This document shows positions 1 through 8,318 of a DNA stretch of 64,000 nucleotides, one piece after another. Location: contig NZ_JAGHZV010000013.1 of NCBI RefSeq assembly GCF_017745215.1, positions 89,887-153,886 on the forward strand, read 5' to 3'. The position numbers and the translations under genes were made by a program. The notes below the pieces were generated by a model. It saw nothing but the letters and a program-made list of their open reading frames with translations, did no database searches and was not told where the DNA came from. The number at the start of each line of letters is the position of its first letter. The stretch's first letter is position 1. This stretch comes from Sphingomonas sp. (GTDB taxonomy: Bacteria > Pseudomonadota > Alphaproteobacteria > Sphingomonadales > Sphingomonadaceae).

Positions 1-201
1 GTCGTCGGCTGGGTGTTCGGCATCGGCTTCAGCTGGACGCTGTTCCAGCACATGGGCTCGGGCGTGCGCCACTTCTTCCTCGACGAGGGCGCGAACTTCG
101 AGCTGAAGGGCAACAAGGCCAGCTCGATCGCCGCCTTCGTCTTCGGCATCGTCGCCACGCTGGCGTTCTGGATCCTGCTCTGGGAGAAGCTCAATGGGTA
201 A
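1..201 (+). CDS. sdhC: Succinate dehydrogenase cytochrome b556 subunit, C-terminal part
   Basis: This is the 3' end of a gene that begins before the window; 66 codons are visible. The product is a membrane anchor of complex II that helps bind haem b and ubiquinone. The motif HMGSGVRHFFLDEG matches the conserved HxxxGxRHLxxD signature at the start of the last helix of SdhC. A terminal hydrophobic segment (SSIAAFVFGIVATLAFWILL) follows. The last bases overlap the start of sdhD by 8 nt, which suggests translational coupling in an sdhCDA operon. The family call is firm because the next two genes are unambiguous Sdh subunits. Confidence 0.93.
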   Translation, partial: VVGWVFGIGFSWTLFQHMGSGVRHFFLDEGANFELKGNKASSIAAFVFGIVATLAFWILLWEKLNG

Positions 202-580
202 CGGCACCCCGATCGGCCAGGTCCGCGGGCTCGGTTCCGCCAAGGAAGGCGCGCACCATTGGTGGCAGCAGCGGCTGACCGCCGGCGCCAACCTCGTCCT
301 CATGCTGTGGTTCGTGATCAGCGTCGCGCTGCTCCCGGCCTATGACTATGCCACGATCGCCGCCTGGCTCTCGTCGCCGCTCGCCGCGGTGCCGCTGATC
401 CTGCTGGTCGGCACCGTCTGCTACCATATCCGCCTGGGCCTCCAGGTCGTGATCGAGGATTACCAGCACGACGAGACGCGCATCGTGATGATCGTGCTGC
501 TCAACTTCTTCACGATCGCGATCGCGGTCACCGCGCTCTTCTCGATCCTCAAGATCGCCCTCACCTCGACTCCTGCCTGA
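194..580 (+). CDS. sdhD: Succinate dehydrogenase hydrophobic membrane anchor subunit
   Basis: A 128-residue inner-membrane protein that anchors the SdhAB dimer and carries part of the haem and quinone site. Three hydrophobic helices are visible at about residues 32-52, 57-84 and 97-119. The signature [13 protein letters not shown], with His78 as likely haem ligand and Asp89-Tyr90 near the quinone pocket, is the SdhD hallmark. The ATG lies inside the end of sdhC, and sdhA follows 10 nt after the stop, so the three genes form one operon. The length is normal for alphaproteobacterial SdhD. Confidence 0.94.
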   Translation: MGNGTPIGQVRGLGSAKEGAHHWWQQRLTAGANLVLMLWFVISVALLPAYDYATIAAWLSSPLAAVPLILLVGTVCYHIRLGLQVVIEDYQHDETRIVMIVLLNFFTIAIAVTALFSILKIALTSTPA

Positions 581-590
581 GGCCCAGCCC

Positions 591-2393
591 ATGCCCGCTG
601 CGTACAAGATCATCGACCACAGCTACGACGCCGTCGTCGTGGGTGCCGGCGGCTCGGGGCTGCGCGCCACGATGGGGATCGCCGAAGCGGGGCTGAAGAC
701 CGCGTGCATCACCAAGGTGTTCCCCACCCGCAGCCACACCGTGGCGGCGCAGGGGGGCATCGCCGCGAGCCTGGGCAACAATTCGCCCGATCATTGGTCG
801 TGGCACATGTTCGACACGGTCAAGGGCTCGGACTGGCTCGGCGACCAGGACGCGATCGAGTACATGGTCCGCGAGGCGCCCGCGGCGGTCTATGAGCTCG
901 AGCACGCCGGCGTGCCGTTCAGCCGCAACGACAACGGCACCATCTACCAGCGCCCGTTCGGCGGGCACATGCAGAACATGGGCGAGGGCCCGCCGGTGCA
1001 GCGCACCTGCGCCGCGGCCGACCGCACCGGCCATGCGATGCTCCACGCGCTCTACCAGCAGAGCCTGCGCTATTCGGCCGATTTCTTCGTCGAATATTTC
1101 GCGCTCGACCTGATCATGGAGAACGGAGCCTGCCGGGGCGTGATCGCGCTGTGCATGGAGGACGGCTCGATCCACCGCTTCCGCAGCCATGCGGTGGTGC
1201 TGGCGACCGGCGGCGGCGGGCGCGTCTACCAGTCGGCGACCTCGGCGCACACCTGCACCGGCGACGGCAACGGCATGGCGCTGCGCGCCGGCCTGGCGCT
1301 GCAGGACATGGAGTTCGTCCAGTTCCACCCGACCGGCATCTACGGCGCGGGCGTGCTGATCACCGAAGGCGCGCGCGGCGAGGGCGGCTATCTCACCAAC
1401 TCCGAGGGCGAGCGCTTCATGGAGCGCTATGCCCCCTCCGCCAAGGACCTCGCCAGCCGTGACGTCGTCGCGCGCTCGATGGCGATGGAGATCCGCGAGG
1501 GCCGCGGCGTGGGCAAGGAGAAGGACCATATCTTCCTTCACTTGAACCACATCGACCCGAAGATCCTGCACGAGCGCCTGCCCGGCATCACCGAGACCGG
1601 CAAGATCTTCGCCGGCGTCGACCTGACCCGCCAGCCGCTGCCGGTGGTGCCGACGGTGCACTACAACATGGGCGGCATCCCGACCAACTACCACGGCGAA
1701 GTCGTCCAGCTGAAGGACGGCAATCCGGACGCGGTCGTCCCCGGGCTGTTTGCGGTGGGCGAGGCGGCCTGCGTCTCGGTCCACGGCGCCAACCGCCTGG
1801 GCTCCAACTCGCTGATCGACCTGGTGGTGTTCGGCCGCGCGACCGGCCTGCGGCTCAAGGAGACGCTCAAGCCCAGCACGCCGCACGCGCCGCTGCCCGC
1901 GGGCTCGGAGGAGATGGCGCTGACCCGGCTCGACTTCTTCCGCAACGCCAACAAGACCGAGCCGACCGCCGAGATCCGCAAGGACATGCAGAAGACGATG
2001 CAGAAGCACTGCGCCGTCTTCCGCGACAGCGCGCTGCTCACCGAGGGCTATCAGCACATGAAGTCGGTCTACGCCGCGATGCGCGACGTGAAGGTGACCG
2101 ACCGCTCGCTGATCTGGAACACCGACCTCGTCGAGACGCTCGAGCTCGACAACCTGCTCGGCCAGGCGATGGTGACGATCGCGAGCGCCGAGAACCGCAA
2201 GGAAAGCCGCGGCGCACACATGCACGAGGACTTCCCCGAGCGCGACGACAAGACCTGGATGAAGCACACCATCGCGACCTGCGAGGGCTGGGGCGGCAAG
2301 GGCGGCGAGGTCAGGATCGACTACCGCCCGGTCCACGACTACACGCTCACCGACGAGATCGAGTACATCAAGCCGAAGAAGCGGGTGTATTGA
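591..2393 (+). CDS. sdhA: Succinate dehydrogenase flavoprotein subunit
   Basis: The 600-residue catalytic subunit oxidises succinate to fumarate and passes electrons through FAD to SdhB. The N-terminal dinucleotide fold is seen as [13 protein letters not shown]. The covalent FAD attachment site is [10 protein letters not shown] (His49). The FAD and substrate region [20 protein letters not shown] near residues 400-420 (shown here as two halves [10 protein letters not shown] and [10 protein letters not shown]) is intact. The C-terminal domain ends in the usual [18 protein letters not shown]. Length is typical for the family. Normally sdhB follows directly; here the partner gene lies 8.4 kb away, after a block of unrelated genes. 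Confidence 0.98.
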   Translation: MPAAYKIIDHSYDAVVVGAGGSGLRATMGIAEAGLKTACITKVFPTRSHTVAAQGGIAASLGNNSPDHWSWHMFDTVKGSDWLGDQDAIEYMVREAPAAVYELEHAGVPFSRNDNGTIYQRPFGGHMQNMGEGPPVQRTCAAADRTGHAMLHALYQQSLRYSADFFVEYFALDLIMENGACRGVIALCMEDGSIHRFRSHAVVLATGGGGRVYQSATSAHTCTGDGNGMALRAGLALQDMEFVQFHPTGIYGAGVLITEGARGEGGYLTNSEGERFMERYAPSAKDLASRDVVARSMAMEIREGRGVGKEKDHIFLHLNHIDPKILHERLPGITETGKIFAGVDLTRQPLPVVPTVHYNMGGIPTNYHGEVVQLKDGNPDAVVPGLFAVGEAACVSVHGANRLGSNSLIDLVVFGRATGLRLKETLKPSTPHAPLPAGSEEMALTRLDFFRNANKTEPTAEIRKDMQKTMQKHCAVFRDSALLTEGYQHMKSVYAAMRDVKVTDRSLIWNTDLVETLELDNLLGQAMVTIASAENRKESRGAHMHEDFPERDDKTWMKHTIATCEGWGGKGGEVRIDYRPVHDYTLTDEIEYIKPKKRVY

Positions 2394-2512
2394 ACGTCGG
2401 GATCGAGACCTTTTCGCCATAGATACTTGAGCCCACAGCATCTGCTTTCTACGAGCAATTGCGTTTGGGGATTGCATTGCTATGCTCCGGCCCAAGAGGG
2501 GGAGGCCGGGGG

Positions 2513-3700
2513 ATGAGCCTAGCAAGTTGGCTTCATAAGTCGCCATATTGGCTTCGTTTTTTGCTGCTTGCATGTGCCGCGACCGGCATCAACATGCTTG
2601 GCTTGGCTTTGACCCAATGGTTGAGCTGGTCTCTTCTATTCTTCGACATGATCGGAACGGCTGTCGCCAGCCTGCTGGGTGGCGCCGTCGCCGGTATGCT
2701 CGTGGCTCTTGCAAGCGGAGCTTTGGGCAGCCTCCTGGCCCACGACCCCACCTACCTTGTGTATGGATATGTCAACATCATCGGGGCGCTCGTGTGGGCG
2801 GTCCTGCCGAGAACCGGGCGGCCGATATTTGGCTGCTACGTCTTCAATCTGGGAGACGGAGCGACTTATCGCAGGGCATTCTTCAATATCATGGTTCTCG
2901 GTATAGTCGCCGGACTCGCGACATCCTTGGCGGCGTGGACGATAACCGTATTCGTTCTACCGGCGTCAGGGGACAACCTATCCTTCGGAGCCAATACCGC
3001 GGCGGGAACGAACAATAGGGTGCTTACGGCGGCCCTGATCGGGATCACTCATGCCGATACGGGTATAGTCCAGAAGATGGTTATCCTGTTATCTTCTTCT
3101 ATAACGAATATCCCAGATAAAATTATTGCTACCGCGAGCGCCGTATTGATCATAATATCCTATAAAACACTCCCTAACTACAAAAGACAAAAAATCACGA
3201 TCAGGTCAAATTCGACTCCTATTGGAGCAACAATTGTCTCGAATAGATTTTTGTTTTTGGCCATTTGCGCCGGCCAGGCGGTTTTATTTGTTTATGTTAT
3301 ACGCAGACTCACCGGATGGGATCATCATACCGGAGTGATGGCACTACTTAGCGCCATCGTCGCCATACTGATTCTCGCTGACCCCGTATATTTCAGATCG
3401 GTTGACAGAGATCTTTCGGTATCTCCCGAAATATGCGAATTATTCTATGAAATCCCTCAATCATTTCATATGGGTCACCACAAAGCGGTATTTGAGGATA
3501 TTCTCAAGCTCATGGCCGTTTCGGTGTCGGGCGCGAGTTTCATCATCGCCATCAGTAGCGGATCCGCCTGCGTGCCCGAGACAATGGAGAGCTTCGTGCG
3601 CTGCGGACCGTTGTACGAACTTGCCGCGGTAAACGCTCTGATTGTGACTGGATTCCGATATATGTGCGTGGTGTTCATGCGCGTGAGCAACAGGAATTAA
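2513..3700 (+). CDS. Polytopic membrane protein of unknown function, AT-rich, probably acquired
   Basis: A 395-residue integral membrane protein with roughly eight or nine hydrophobic segments, at about residues 13-34, 40-75, 82-98, 123-148, 185-216, 245-263, 274-290, 333-348 and 370-388. I do not recognise it with confidence. The stretch GTAVASLLGGAVAGMLVALA followed by a DPTYLVYGYVNIIGALVW run resembles the core of ECF-transporter S components, but no energising ECF subunits are nearby and the protein is about twice the usual S-component length. The ATG at 2513 is preferred over an in-frame start at 2459 because a purine-rich RBS (gggggaggccgggg) sits just before it. Bases 3121-3240 are only about 38% GC, with ATA and AAA codons rare elsewhere in the window, so this gene is probably horizontally acquired. 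Confidence 0.7.
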   Translation: MSLASWLHKSPYWLRFLLLACAATGINMLGLALTQWLSWSLLFFDMIGTAVASLLGGAVAGMLVALASGALGSLLAHDPTYLVYGYVNIIGALVWAVLPRTGRPIFGCYVFNLGDGATYRRAFFNIMVLGIVAGLATSLAAWTITVFVLPASGDNLSFGANTAAGTNNRVLTAALIGITHADTGIVQKMVILLSSSITNIPDKIIATASAVLIIISYKTLPNYKRQKITIRSNSTPIGATIVSNRFLFLAICAGQAVLFVYVIRRLTGWDHHTGVMALLSAIVAILILADPVYFRSVDRDLSVSPEICELFYEIPQSFHMGHHKAVFEDILKLMAVSVSGASFIIAISSGSACVPETMESFVRCGPLYELAAVNALIVTGFRYMCVVFMRVSNRN

Positions 3701-3742
3701 GAAATCCTGTTCAAGATGCTCCTATCCGCGACAATCTCGGAC

Positions 3743-4612
3743 ATGATGATACGATATCTCTTTGCAATTCTGTTCGTCCTTGGTCCGGTGAGGGTTGATG
3801 AAGCGATCACGCCGCCGCCCCCGGCGCTCGGCCTCGATCCCTTCTACGCCAAATATCTCTCCGCCGGGGGCATCCCCGTGGTCGCCTCGGCGAAGGTGCC
3901 CGACAGGGCGTTGCGCATCACCGGCGAGATCATCGACGCGATGCTCGAGCACCGGCCCGACCTGCGCGCGGCGCTGGTGGCGATGCACCTGCGCGTCGGC
4001 GTGATGGCGCCCGACGAGACCACCACCGACCTGCCCGAACAGCGCGACTGGAAGAAGCCGCCGCGCGACGCGCCGCAGCTCACCTTCTGCGAGCGGAAGC
4101 ATTACGACGAGCGGATCGGCCGCCTCACCGACCGGCAATATTGGGATGCCCGCGCCCGCGGCATGGCCGGGCTCTACACCACCGCCGCGACCGAGAACCT
4201 GCTCGGCGACCGCTCCTCGCGCTATTATGGCGAGAACATCTTCGTCCACGAGTTCGCGCACGACGTGCTGATGGCGATCCGCCAGGCCGACCCCGCGCTC
4301 TCGGCCGATGTCGACCGCGCCTATGCCGAAGCCGTGCGCGCGGGGCGCTGGAAGGGCGAATATGCCGGCCTCAACGTCGACGAATATTGGGCCGAAGGCT
4401 CGCAGACCTGGTTCAACTCCAACTATCTCGCGGTGATGGACGGCGTGGAAGTGCTCTCCGACGACGATCTGCGGCGCTACGATGCCGGGCTCTACGCGGC
4501 GCTCGCCCGCGCTTACGGCACGAACCATCACATTGCGGCGGACGCCTTCTACCAGCACCCCGCGCGCGTGCCGCCCGGGCCGATCCCCAAGAACACCGCT
4601 GAGGTCTGCTAG
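3743..4612 (+). CDS. Putative secreted zinc metallopeptidase (HEFAH motif)
   Basis: About 289 residues starting with a hydrophobic, probably cleaved leader (MMIRYLFAILFVLG). The motif HEFAH at codons 4247-4261 has the HExxH pattern of zincin peptidases. A downstream DEYWAEGSQTWFN block, about 45-50 residues later, offers Glu ligands in the spacing used by gluzincins. The family is not identified; a toxin-like (M34-type) or alpha-glucosidase-associated peptidase was considered but not shown. GC content returns to the chromosomal level at about 3800, while the first 80 bases share the AT-richness of the gene upstream. Two in-frame ATGs (3743, 3746) and an earlier one (3716) are possible starts; 3743 gives the best signal peptide. 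Confidence 0.6.
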   Translation: MMIRYLFAILFVLGPVRVDEAITPPPPALGLDPFYAKYLSAGGIPVVASAKVPDRALRITGEIIDAMLEHRPDLRAALVAMHLRVGVMAPDETTTDLPEQRDWKKPPRDAPQLTFCERKHYDERIGRLTDRQYWDARARGMAGLYTTAATENLLGDRSSRYYGENIFVHEFAHDVLMAIRQADPALSADVDRAYAEAVRAGRWKGEYAGLNVDEYWAEGSQTWFNSNYLAVMDGVEVLSDDDLRRYDAGLYAALARAYGTNHHIAADAFYQHPARVPPGPIPKNTAEVC

Positions 4613-4743
4613 CCTGACTCCCCTCCCTGGAAGCGAGGGGAACAAGGGTCCCGCAATCGGACCGCGAGCGTTCCATCCGGGTTGACTCCGACCCCCACCG
4701 CGCGGAGGGATGTGGTTAACATCTGTCCCGGGGGTTGGTGCGA

Positions 4744-5727
4744 ATGCGTGTCCGCTTTGCCGTTGCGTCGCTTGGTCTCGTCCTCTCGCTCGCGGCGCCC
4801 GCCGTCGCGCAGGCGCAGGACGTGCCCAGGCACAGCAGCGGCTGGCCGGGCCTCGTCAACGGCGACAACCAGACCGAAGTCGCCAAGGGCTTCGCCGCCG
4901 GCCCCGAGCTCCAGCGCGGGCGCGCCGCCAAGACGATGCTCGCCGAGCACCGCAGGCTCGACCGCGCGCTCGCCACGCTCCAGCCGCAGCGCAAGGGCGT
5001 GGTCGACGCCTATGTCGTGTCGGTCGCGCTCGACAGCGATCCGGTCTTCGCCCGCGAGGCGCGCGAGGCGGGCAAGGTGCTCACCCGCCGCTACGCCGCC
5101 GAGGGGCGCAGCATCACGCTCTCGGGCCCCGACGGGCGCGGACCCAACGAGCTCGCGGTCGGCAGCCTCACGTCGCTCACCCTCGTGCTCGCGCGGATCG
5201 CCGAGCTGATGGACCCCAAGGAGGATGTCCTCGTCCTCTACACCACCAGCCATGGCGCGCCGGTGGGGATCGCCTATCACGACGGCGACGAGGGCTTCGG
5301 GCTGCTTTCGCCCGACCGACTCGAGGCGCTGCTCGACGAGCTCGGCATCCAGCGCCGCGTGCTGCTGCTCAGCGCCTGTTTCTCGGGCGTGTTCATCCCG
5401 AGCCTGGCGAGCGCCGACACCGCGCTGCTCACCGCCGCCTCGTCGGACCGCACGTCGTTCGGCTGCCGCGCCGAGAACGACTGGACCTTCTTCGGCGACG
5501 CGCTGGTCAACCATGCGCTGCGCAAGCCCCAGCCGCTCGCCGCTGCCGGCGACGAGGCCGACACGATGATCGGCGGCTGGGAGACCGCGGCCAAGCTCAA
5601 GCCGTCGAACCCCCAGGTGAGCATCGGCGACAATGTGAAGAGCTGGCTCGGCCCCCTTGAGGCGCATCTGCCGCCCGCGACCGCGCCGGTGGGCGCGCCG
5701 GCGACCGACGCGCTCAAGGGCGATTAG
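4744..5727 (+). CDS. Secreted C13-family (legumain-fold) cysteine peptidase
   Basis: A 327-residue protein with a clear signal peptide (residues 1-28, ending AVAQAQ). The caspase/legumain-type dyad is visible: His170 in VLYTTSHGAPVG and Cys212 in LLLSACFSGVF, each after a hydrophobic strand, with the expected spacing. The family includes legumains and the GPI transamidase subunit; bacterial members are poorly studied and are predicted to act in the periplasm. The ATG at 4744 is used rather than upstream TTG/GTG codons. The next gene, a membrane ClpP-like protease, begins 9 nt after the stop, so the two are very likely co-transcribed. Family assignment is good; substrate unknown. Confidence 0.82.
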   Translation: MRVRFAVASLGLVLSLAAPAVAQAQDVPRHSSGWPGLVNGDNQTEVAKGFAAGPELQRGRAAKTMLAEHRRLDRALATLQPQRKGVVDAYVVSVALDSDPVFAREAREAGKVLTRRYAAEGRSITLSGPDGRGPNELAVGSLTSLTLVLARIAELMDPKEDVLVLYTTSHGAPVGIAYHDGDEGFGLLSPDRLEALLDELGIQRRVLLLSACFSGVFIPSLASADTALLTAASSDRTSFGCRAENDWTFFGDALVNHALRKPQPLAAAGDEADTMIGGWETAAKLKPSNPQVSIGDNVKSWLGPLEAHLPPATAPVGAPATDALKGD

Positions 5728-5736
5728 GCCGGGCCG

Positions 5737-6660
5737 ATGGCCGACCAGGAGACCCTGATCGAGCGGCTGATCCCGGGGGACCTGGAGCACCAGATCCCGC
5801 AGGCCGTGAGCAAGGTGCTTCCCGGCGGCCTGCGCAACCGGCTGATCCAGGCGGCGCTGGGCGTGCTGCTCGCCTTCGGGCTCAAGACGCTGGTCCACCG
5901 TTTCGTCCAGATGCGCGAGGACCGCAGCCGCGTCGCCGCGCTCGACCGGGCGAAGTCGGCCGCGGCGCTGCCCCCACCCGTCCCGGCCCCGGCGCTGCCT
6001 GTGGAGGAACCTCCCGCGCCCGCGCCGGTTCAGACGGCCATGGCTACCTTGCTTTCCCCCTTCGCCGGCTCCGCCGAGAACGACACTGCGCCCGAAGCCG
6101 CGGATGCGGTCAAATATCCGCTGCTCGGCAGCCCGCACGTCAACCTGTCGGGCACCGTCGACCAGATGATGTACGCGAGCTTCCGCGACCAGCTCGCCGC
6201 GGCGCCCCGACAGGGCACGCTGGTGGTGTCGATCTCGACGCTGGGCGGCGACCCCGAGGTTGCGCGGCTGATGGGCGACGAGATCCGCCTGCTGCGCGAC
6301 TATCAGAAGCGCGAGATCCTCTTCCTCGGCAAGGTCGCGGTCTATTCGGCGGGGGCGACCTTCATGTCGGCCTTCCCGGTCGACAAGCGCTTCCTCACCA
6401 AGGGCACGCGGATCATGGTGCACGAGCGGATCATGACGAGCACGCTCCAGCTCTCGGGGCCGCTCAAGTCGCTGGTCGGCACGATCAAGGCCAAGCTCCA
6501 CGAGATCGAGCATTCGGTGAAGATCGAGGAGGAAGGGTTCCGCGACCTGGTCGCGGGGTCGAAGATCGACTTCGACGAAGTCCGCGAGCGCGCGCCCTCG
6601 AACTGGTACATCGACGCCGAGGAAGCGCGCGACCTGGGGCTGGTGCTGGATGTGATCTGA
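5737..6660 (+). CDS. Membrane-anchored ClpP-like serine protease
   Basis: A 307-residue protein with one N-terminal hydrophobic helix (about residues 31-52), a Pro/Ala-rich linker (about 73-105) and a C-terminal ClpP/crotonase-fold domain. The triad is readable: Ser204 in VYSAGATFMSAF, His229 in IMVHERIM and Asp278 in GSKIDFDEV. Spacings of 25 and 49 residues equal those of Escherichia coli ClpP (Ser97, His122, Asp171), which makes an active protease likely. The linker suggests that the catalytic domain is displayed away from the membrane; the side is not certain. No AAA+ unfoldase lies nearby. It follows the C13 peptidase by 9 nt and ends at a hairpin before a convergent gene. Confidence 0.78.
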   Translation: MADQETLIERLIPGDLEHQIPQAVSKVLPGGLRNRLIQAALGVLLAFGLKTLVHRFVQMREDRSRVAALDRAKSAAALPPPVPAPALPVEEPPAPAPVQTAMATLLSPFAGSAENDTAPEAADAVKYPLLGSPHVNLSGTVDQMMYASFRDQLAAAPRQGTLVVSISTLGGDPEVARLMGDEIRLLRDYQKREILFLGKVAVYSAGATFMSAFPVDKRFLTKGTRIMVHERIMTSTLQLSGPLKSLVGTIKAKLHEIEHSVKIEEEGFRDLVAGSKIDFDEVRERAPSNWYIDAEEARDLGLVLDVI

Positions 6661-6683
6661 GGGGCCTGCCCCTCTCCCCACAT

Positions 6684-6719
6684 AAACCGTCATCCGGGCT
6701 TTCGCCGGGATGACGGTTT
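6684..6719. terminator. Repeat-type hairpin acting as likely terminator
   Basis: Arms AAACCGTCATCC and GGATGACGGTTT pair perfectly around a short loop and are followed by T4 on the plus strand. It is a single-arm member of the CCGTCATCCCGG repeat family found elsewhere in the window, placed 23 nt after the ClpP-like gene. Confidence 0.7.
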
Positions 6720-6738
6720 TGGGGGCAATCGGAAACAA

Positions 6739-6773
6739 GGCCGCCCTCCCCTGGGGATGGAGGGAGGGCGGCC
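6739..6773. terminator. Terminator hairpin between convergent genes
   Basis: A perfect 12-bp inverted repeat (GGCCGCCCTCCC / GGGAGGGCGGCC) lies just after the stop codon of the minus-strand SDR gene. On that strand it is followed by a short T-rich stretch (TTGTTT), which fits an intrinsic terminator. Confidence 0.65.
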
Positions 6774-6781
6774 CGGACGCC

Positions 6782-7525
6782 TCAGATCGAGGCGCCGCCG
6801 GAAACGTCGATCGCCGCACCGGTGATGTACGAAGCGTCGTCGCTCGCGAGGAAGGCGGCGAGCGCGGCGACTTCCTCGGGCTTGCCGAAGCGGTTGAGCA
6901 CGGTGATGCTCTCCAGCAGCTCGTGCAGCTCGCCTTCGCTCGGCGCCATGTCCGTCGCGATCGGGCCCGGCTGGATCACGTTGACCAGGATGCCGCGCGG
7001 GCCGAGATCGCGCGCCCAGGAGCGCCCGAACGAGGCCAGCGCCGCCTTGGTCGCGGCATAGCTGCCGAGCCCGCCGAACGGCGAGACGTCGCCGACCACG
7101 CTGCCGACCAGCACGATGCGCCCGCCGTCGGGGATGTGCGGCAGCGCCGCAAGCGTGCCCGCGACCACGCCATCGACATTGACGCCGAAGATGCGGCGAT
7201 ATTCGGCGAAATTCTCCTGGTCGACGGGCGCGAAGCCCGCGACGCCGGCATTGTGGACGAGGATGTCGATCGCGCCGAGCGTCTCGGCCGCCTTGGCCAC
7301 CGCCGCCTCGACCGCCGCGGGATCGGCGGCGTCGGCCTGGATCGCCAGGCCCTTCACGCCCTCGGACTCGATCGCGGCGAGCGTCGCCTTGGCCGCCTCA
7401 TGATTGCCGGCATAGGTGAAGACGACGTCGGCGCCTTCGGCGGCATAGCGCTTGACGATCGCGGCGCCGATTCCGCGCGATCCGCCGGTCACGAACGCGC
7501 GCTTGCCTGCAAGTTTCTTGCTCAT
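6782..7525 (-). CDS. SDR-family NAD(P)-dependent oxidoreductase
   Basis: A 247-residue classical short-chain dehydrogenase. Cofactor motif TGGSRGIG (residues 13-20), NAG motif (92-94, as HNAG), catalytic Ser142, Tyr156 and Lys160 (SYAATK) are all present, and the C-terminus DVSGGASI is typical of FabG-like enzymes. An Arg in the TGGSRGIG turn suggests NADPH preference. It is transcribed divergently from an ArsR-type regulator, with a palindrome between them; SDR genes controlled this way are common. Substrate is not predictable from the sequence. Confidence 0.92.
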   Translation of the reverse strand: MSKKLAGKRAFVTGGSRGIGAAIVKRYAAEGADVVFTYAGNHEAAKATLAAIESEGVKGLAIQADAADPAAVEAAVAKAAETLGAIDILVHNAGVAGFAPVDQENFAEYRRIFGVNVDGVVAGTLAALPHIPDGGRIVLVGSVVGDVSPFGGLGSYAATKAALASFGRSWARDLGPRGILVNVIQPGPIATDMAPSEGELHELLESITVLNRFGKPEEVAALAAFLASDDASYITGAAIDVSGGASI

Positions 7526-7602
7526 CTTTTTGCTCCTGTCCCCCGCGTCGGCAATCGCGTCGGCGCCCTTGGGTCGGAGCGGCAGATGGGGCGCCGGTTT
7601 TG

Positions 7603-7625
7603 ATAGTTCAATATTCCGGAACTAT
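7603..7625. promoter_or_regulatory. Candidate ArsR-family operator between SDR and regulator genes
   Basis: ATAGTTC-N9-GAACTAT is a perfect 7-bp inverted repeat in the divergent intergenic region, 78 nt before the SDR start and 32 nt before the regulator start. Placement suits control of both genes by the adjacent ArsR protein. Confidence 0.6.
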
Positions 7626-7656
7626 GAAAATGACGAAGCTTTCCTATATCGGGTGC

Positions 7657-7965
7657 ATGCAACCCTTGCTTCACCCCGATCTCAAGGACGTGAGCCTCGC
7701 CGCGGCGCTGCATGCGCTGTCGGATCCTGTGCGGCTGCAGATGGTCGCGCGGCTCGCCGAGGACGAGGCGCTCAACTGCACTGCCGCCTGCCCGTGCGAC
7801 ACCATCCCCAAGAGCACGCTCTCGAACCATTTCAAGGTGCTGCGCTCGGCCGGGCTGATCGAGACGCGGCCCGAGGGGCGCGAGATGGTCAACAGCCTGC
7901 GCCGCGACGCCTTCGAGGCGCGCTTCCCCGGGCTGCTCGCCGCGGTGCTGGCCAATCGGGCCTAG
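7657..7965 (+). CDS. ArsR-family winged-helix transcriptional regulator
   Basis: About 102 residues with the ArsR helix-turn-helix pattern: an ALHALSDPVRLQMVARLA opening helix, then KSTLSNHFKVLRSAGLIETR as recognition helix and wing. A Cys-rich stretch NCTAACPCD sits before the recognition helix, so thiol or metal sensing is possible, but this is inference. The ATG at 7657 gives the expected family length; earlier in-frame starts (7600, 7624, 7630) would place the palindromic operator inside the coding region. It most likely represses itself and the divergent SDR gene. Confidence 0.85.
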   Translation: MQPLLHPDLKDVSLAAALHALSDPVRLQMVARLAEDEALNCTAACPCDTIPKSTLSNHFKVLRSAGLIETRPEGREMVNSLRRDAFEARFPGLLAAVLANRA

Positions 7966-8077
7966 GCTTCAGGGCTGGGCGGATCGACGGTTGGGATGAC
8001 GGGCTTTTCCAGTCCGGCGAGCCGTCGCCCCGAACTTGGGCGTGTGATCGATCATCGGGCGGCCCTCGTCCCTTCAA

Positions 8078-8161
8078 CCGTCATCCCGGCGAAGGCCGGG
8101 ACCCAGGGCGGCGAGCGATGACCTTTGTGGCCCTGGGTCCCGGCTTTCGCCGGGATGACGG
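8078..8161. repeat. Paired CCGTCATCCCGG intergenic repeat (copy 1)
   Basis: Two inverted copies of CCGTCATCCCGGCGAAGGCC / its reverse complement, each extended by CCCAGGG, flank a short loop containing GCGAGCGATGACCTTTGTGG. The unit is about 84 bp and could fold into a long cruciform or RNA hairpin. It occupies the 353-base gap between the ArsR gene and creD. Three other paired units and two single-arm relatives occur in the window. Confidence 0.9.
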
Positions 8162-8318
8162 CTAAGAGCCTGTTTGGAAATGCGCTTCCCGGCGCGTGGC
8201 GGTGCCGCCCGAGGCGCTCGCTGCACGGCTTCTGCACGCGATTCGTACCGGAAACGCGCTTCGCCGCGGCGCACCTGCTCCCTAAGCTCGCGCCCGTCCA
8301 TCCCCGACGAGGTGACCC
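8162..8318. other. Rest of the 7966-8318 gene-free gap
   Basis: Apart from the repeat, this gap holds no convincing gene. It must contain the creD promoter. I see no clear -35/-10 pair; a possible RBS (gacgaggtgacc) precedes the creD ATG. Confidence 0.4.

Noticed and set aside
561..2573. A 670-codon minus-strand frame opposite sdhA
   Set aside because: Same antisense effect; the plus strand encodes a complete flavoprotein.
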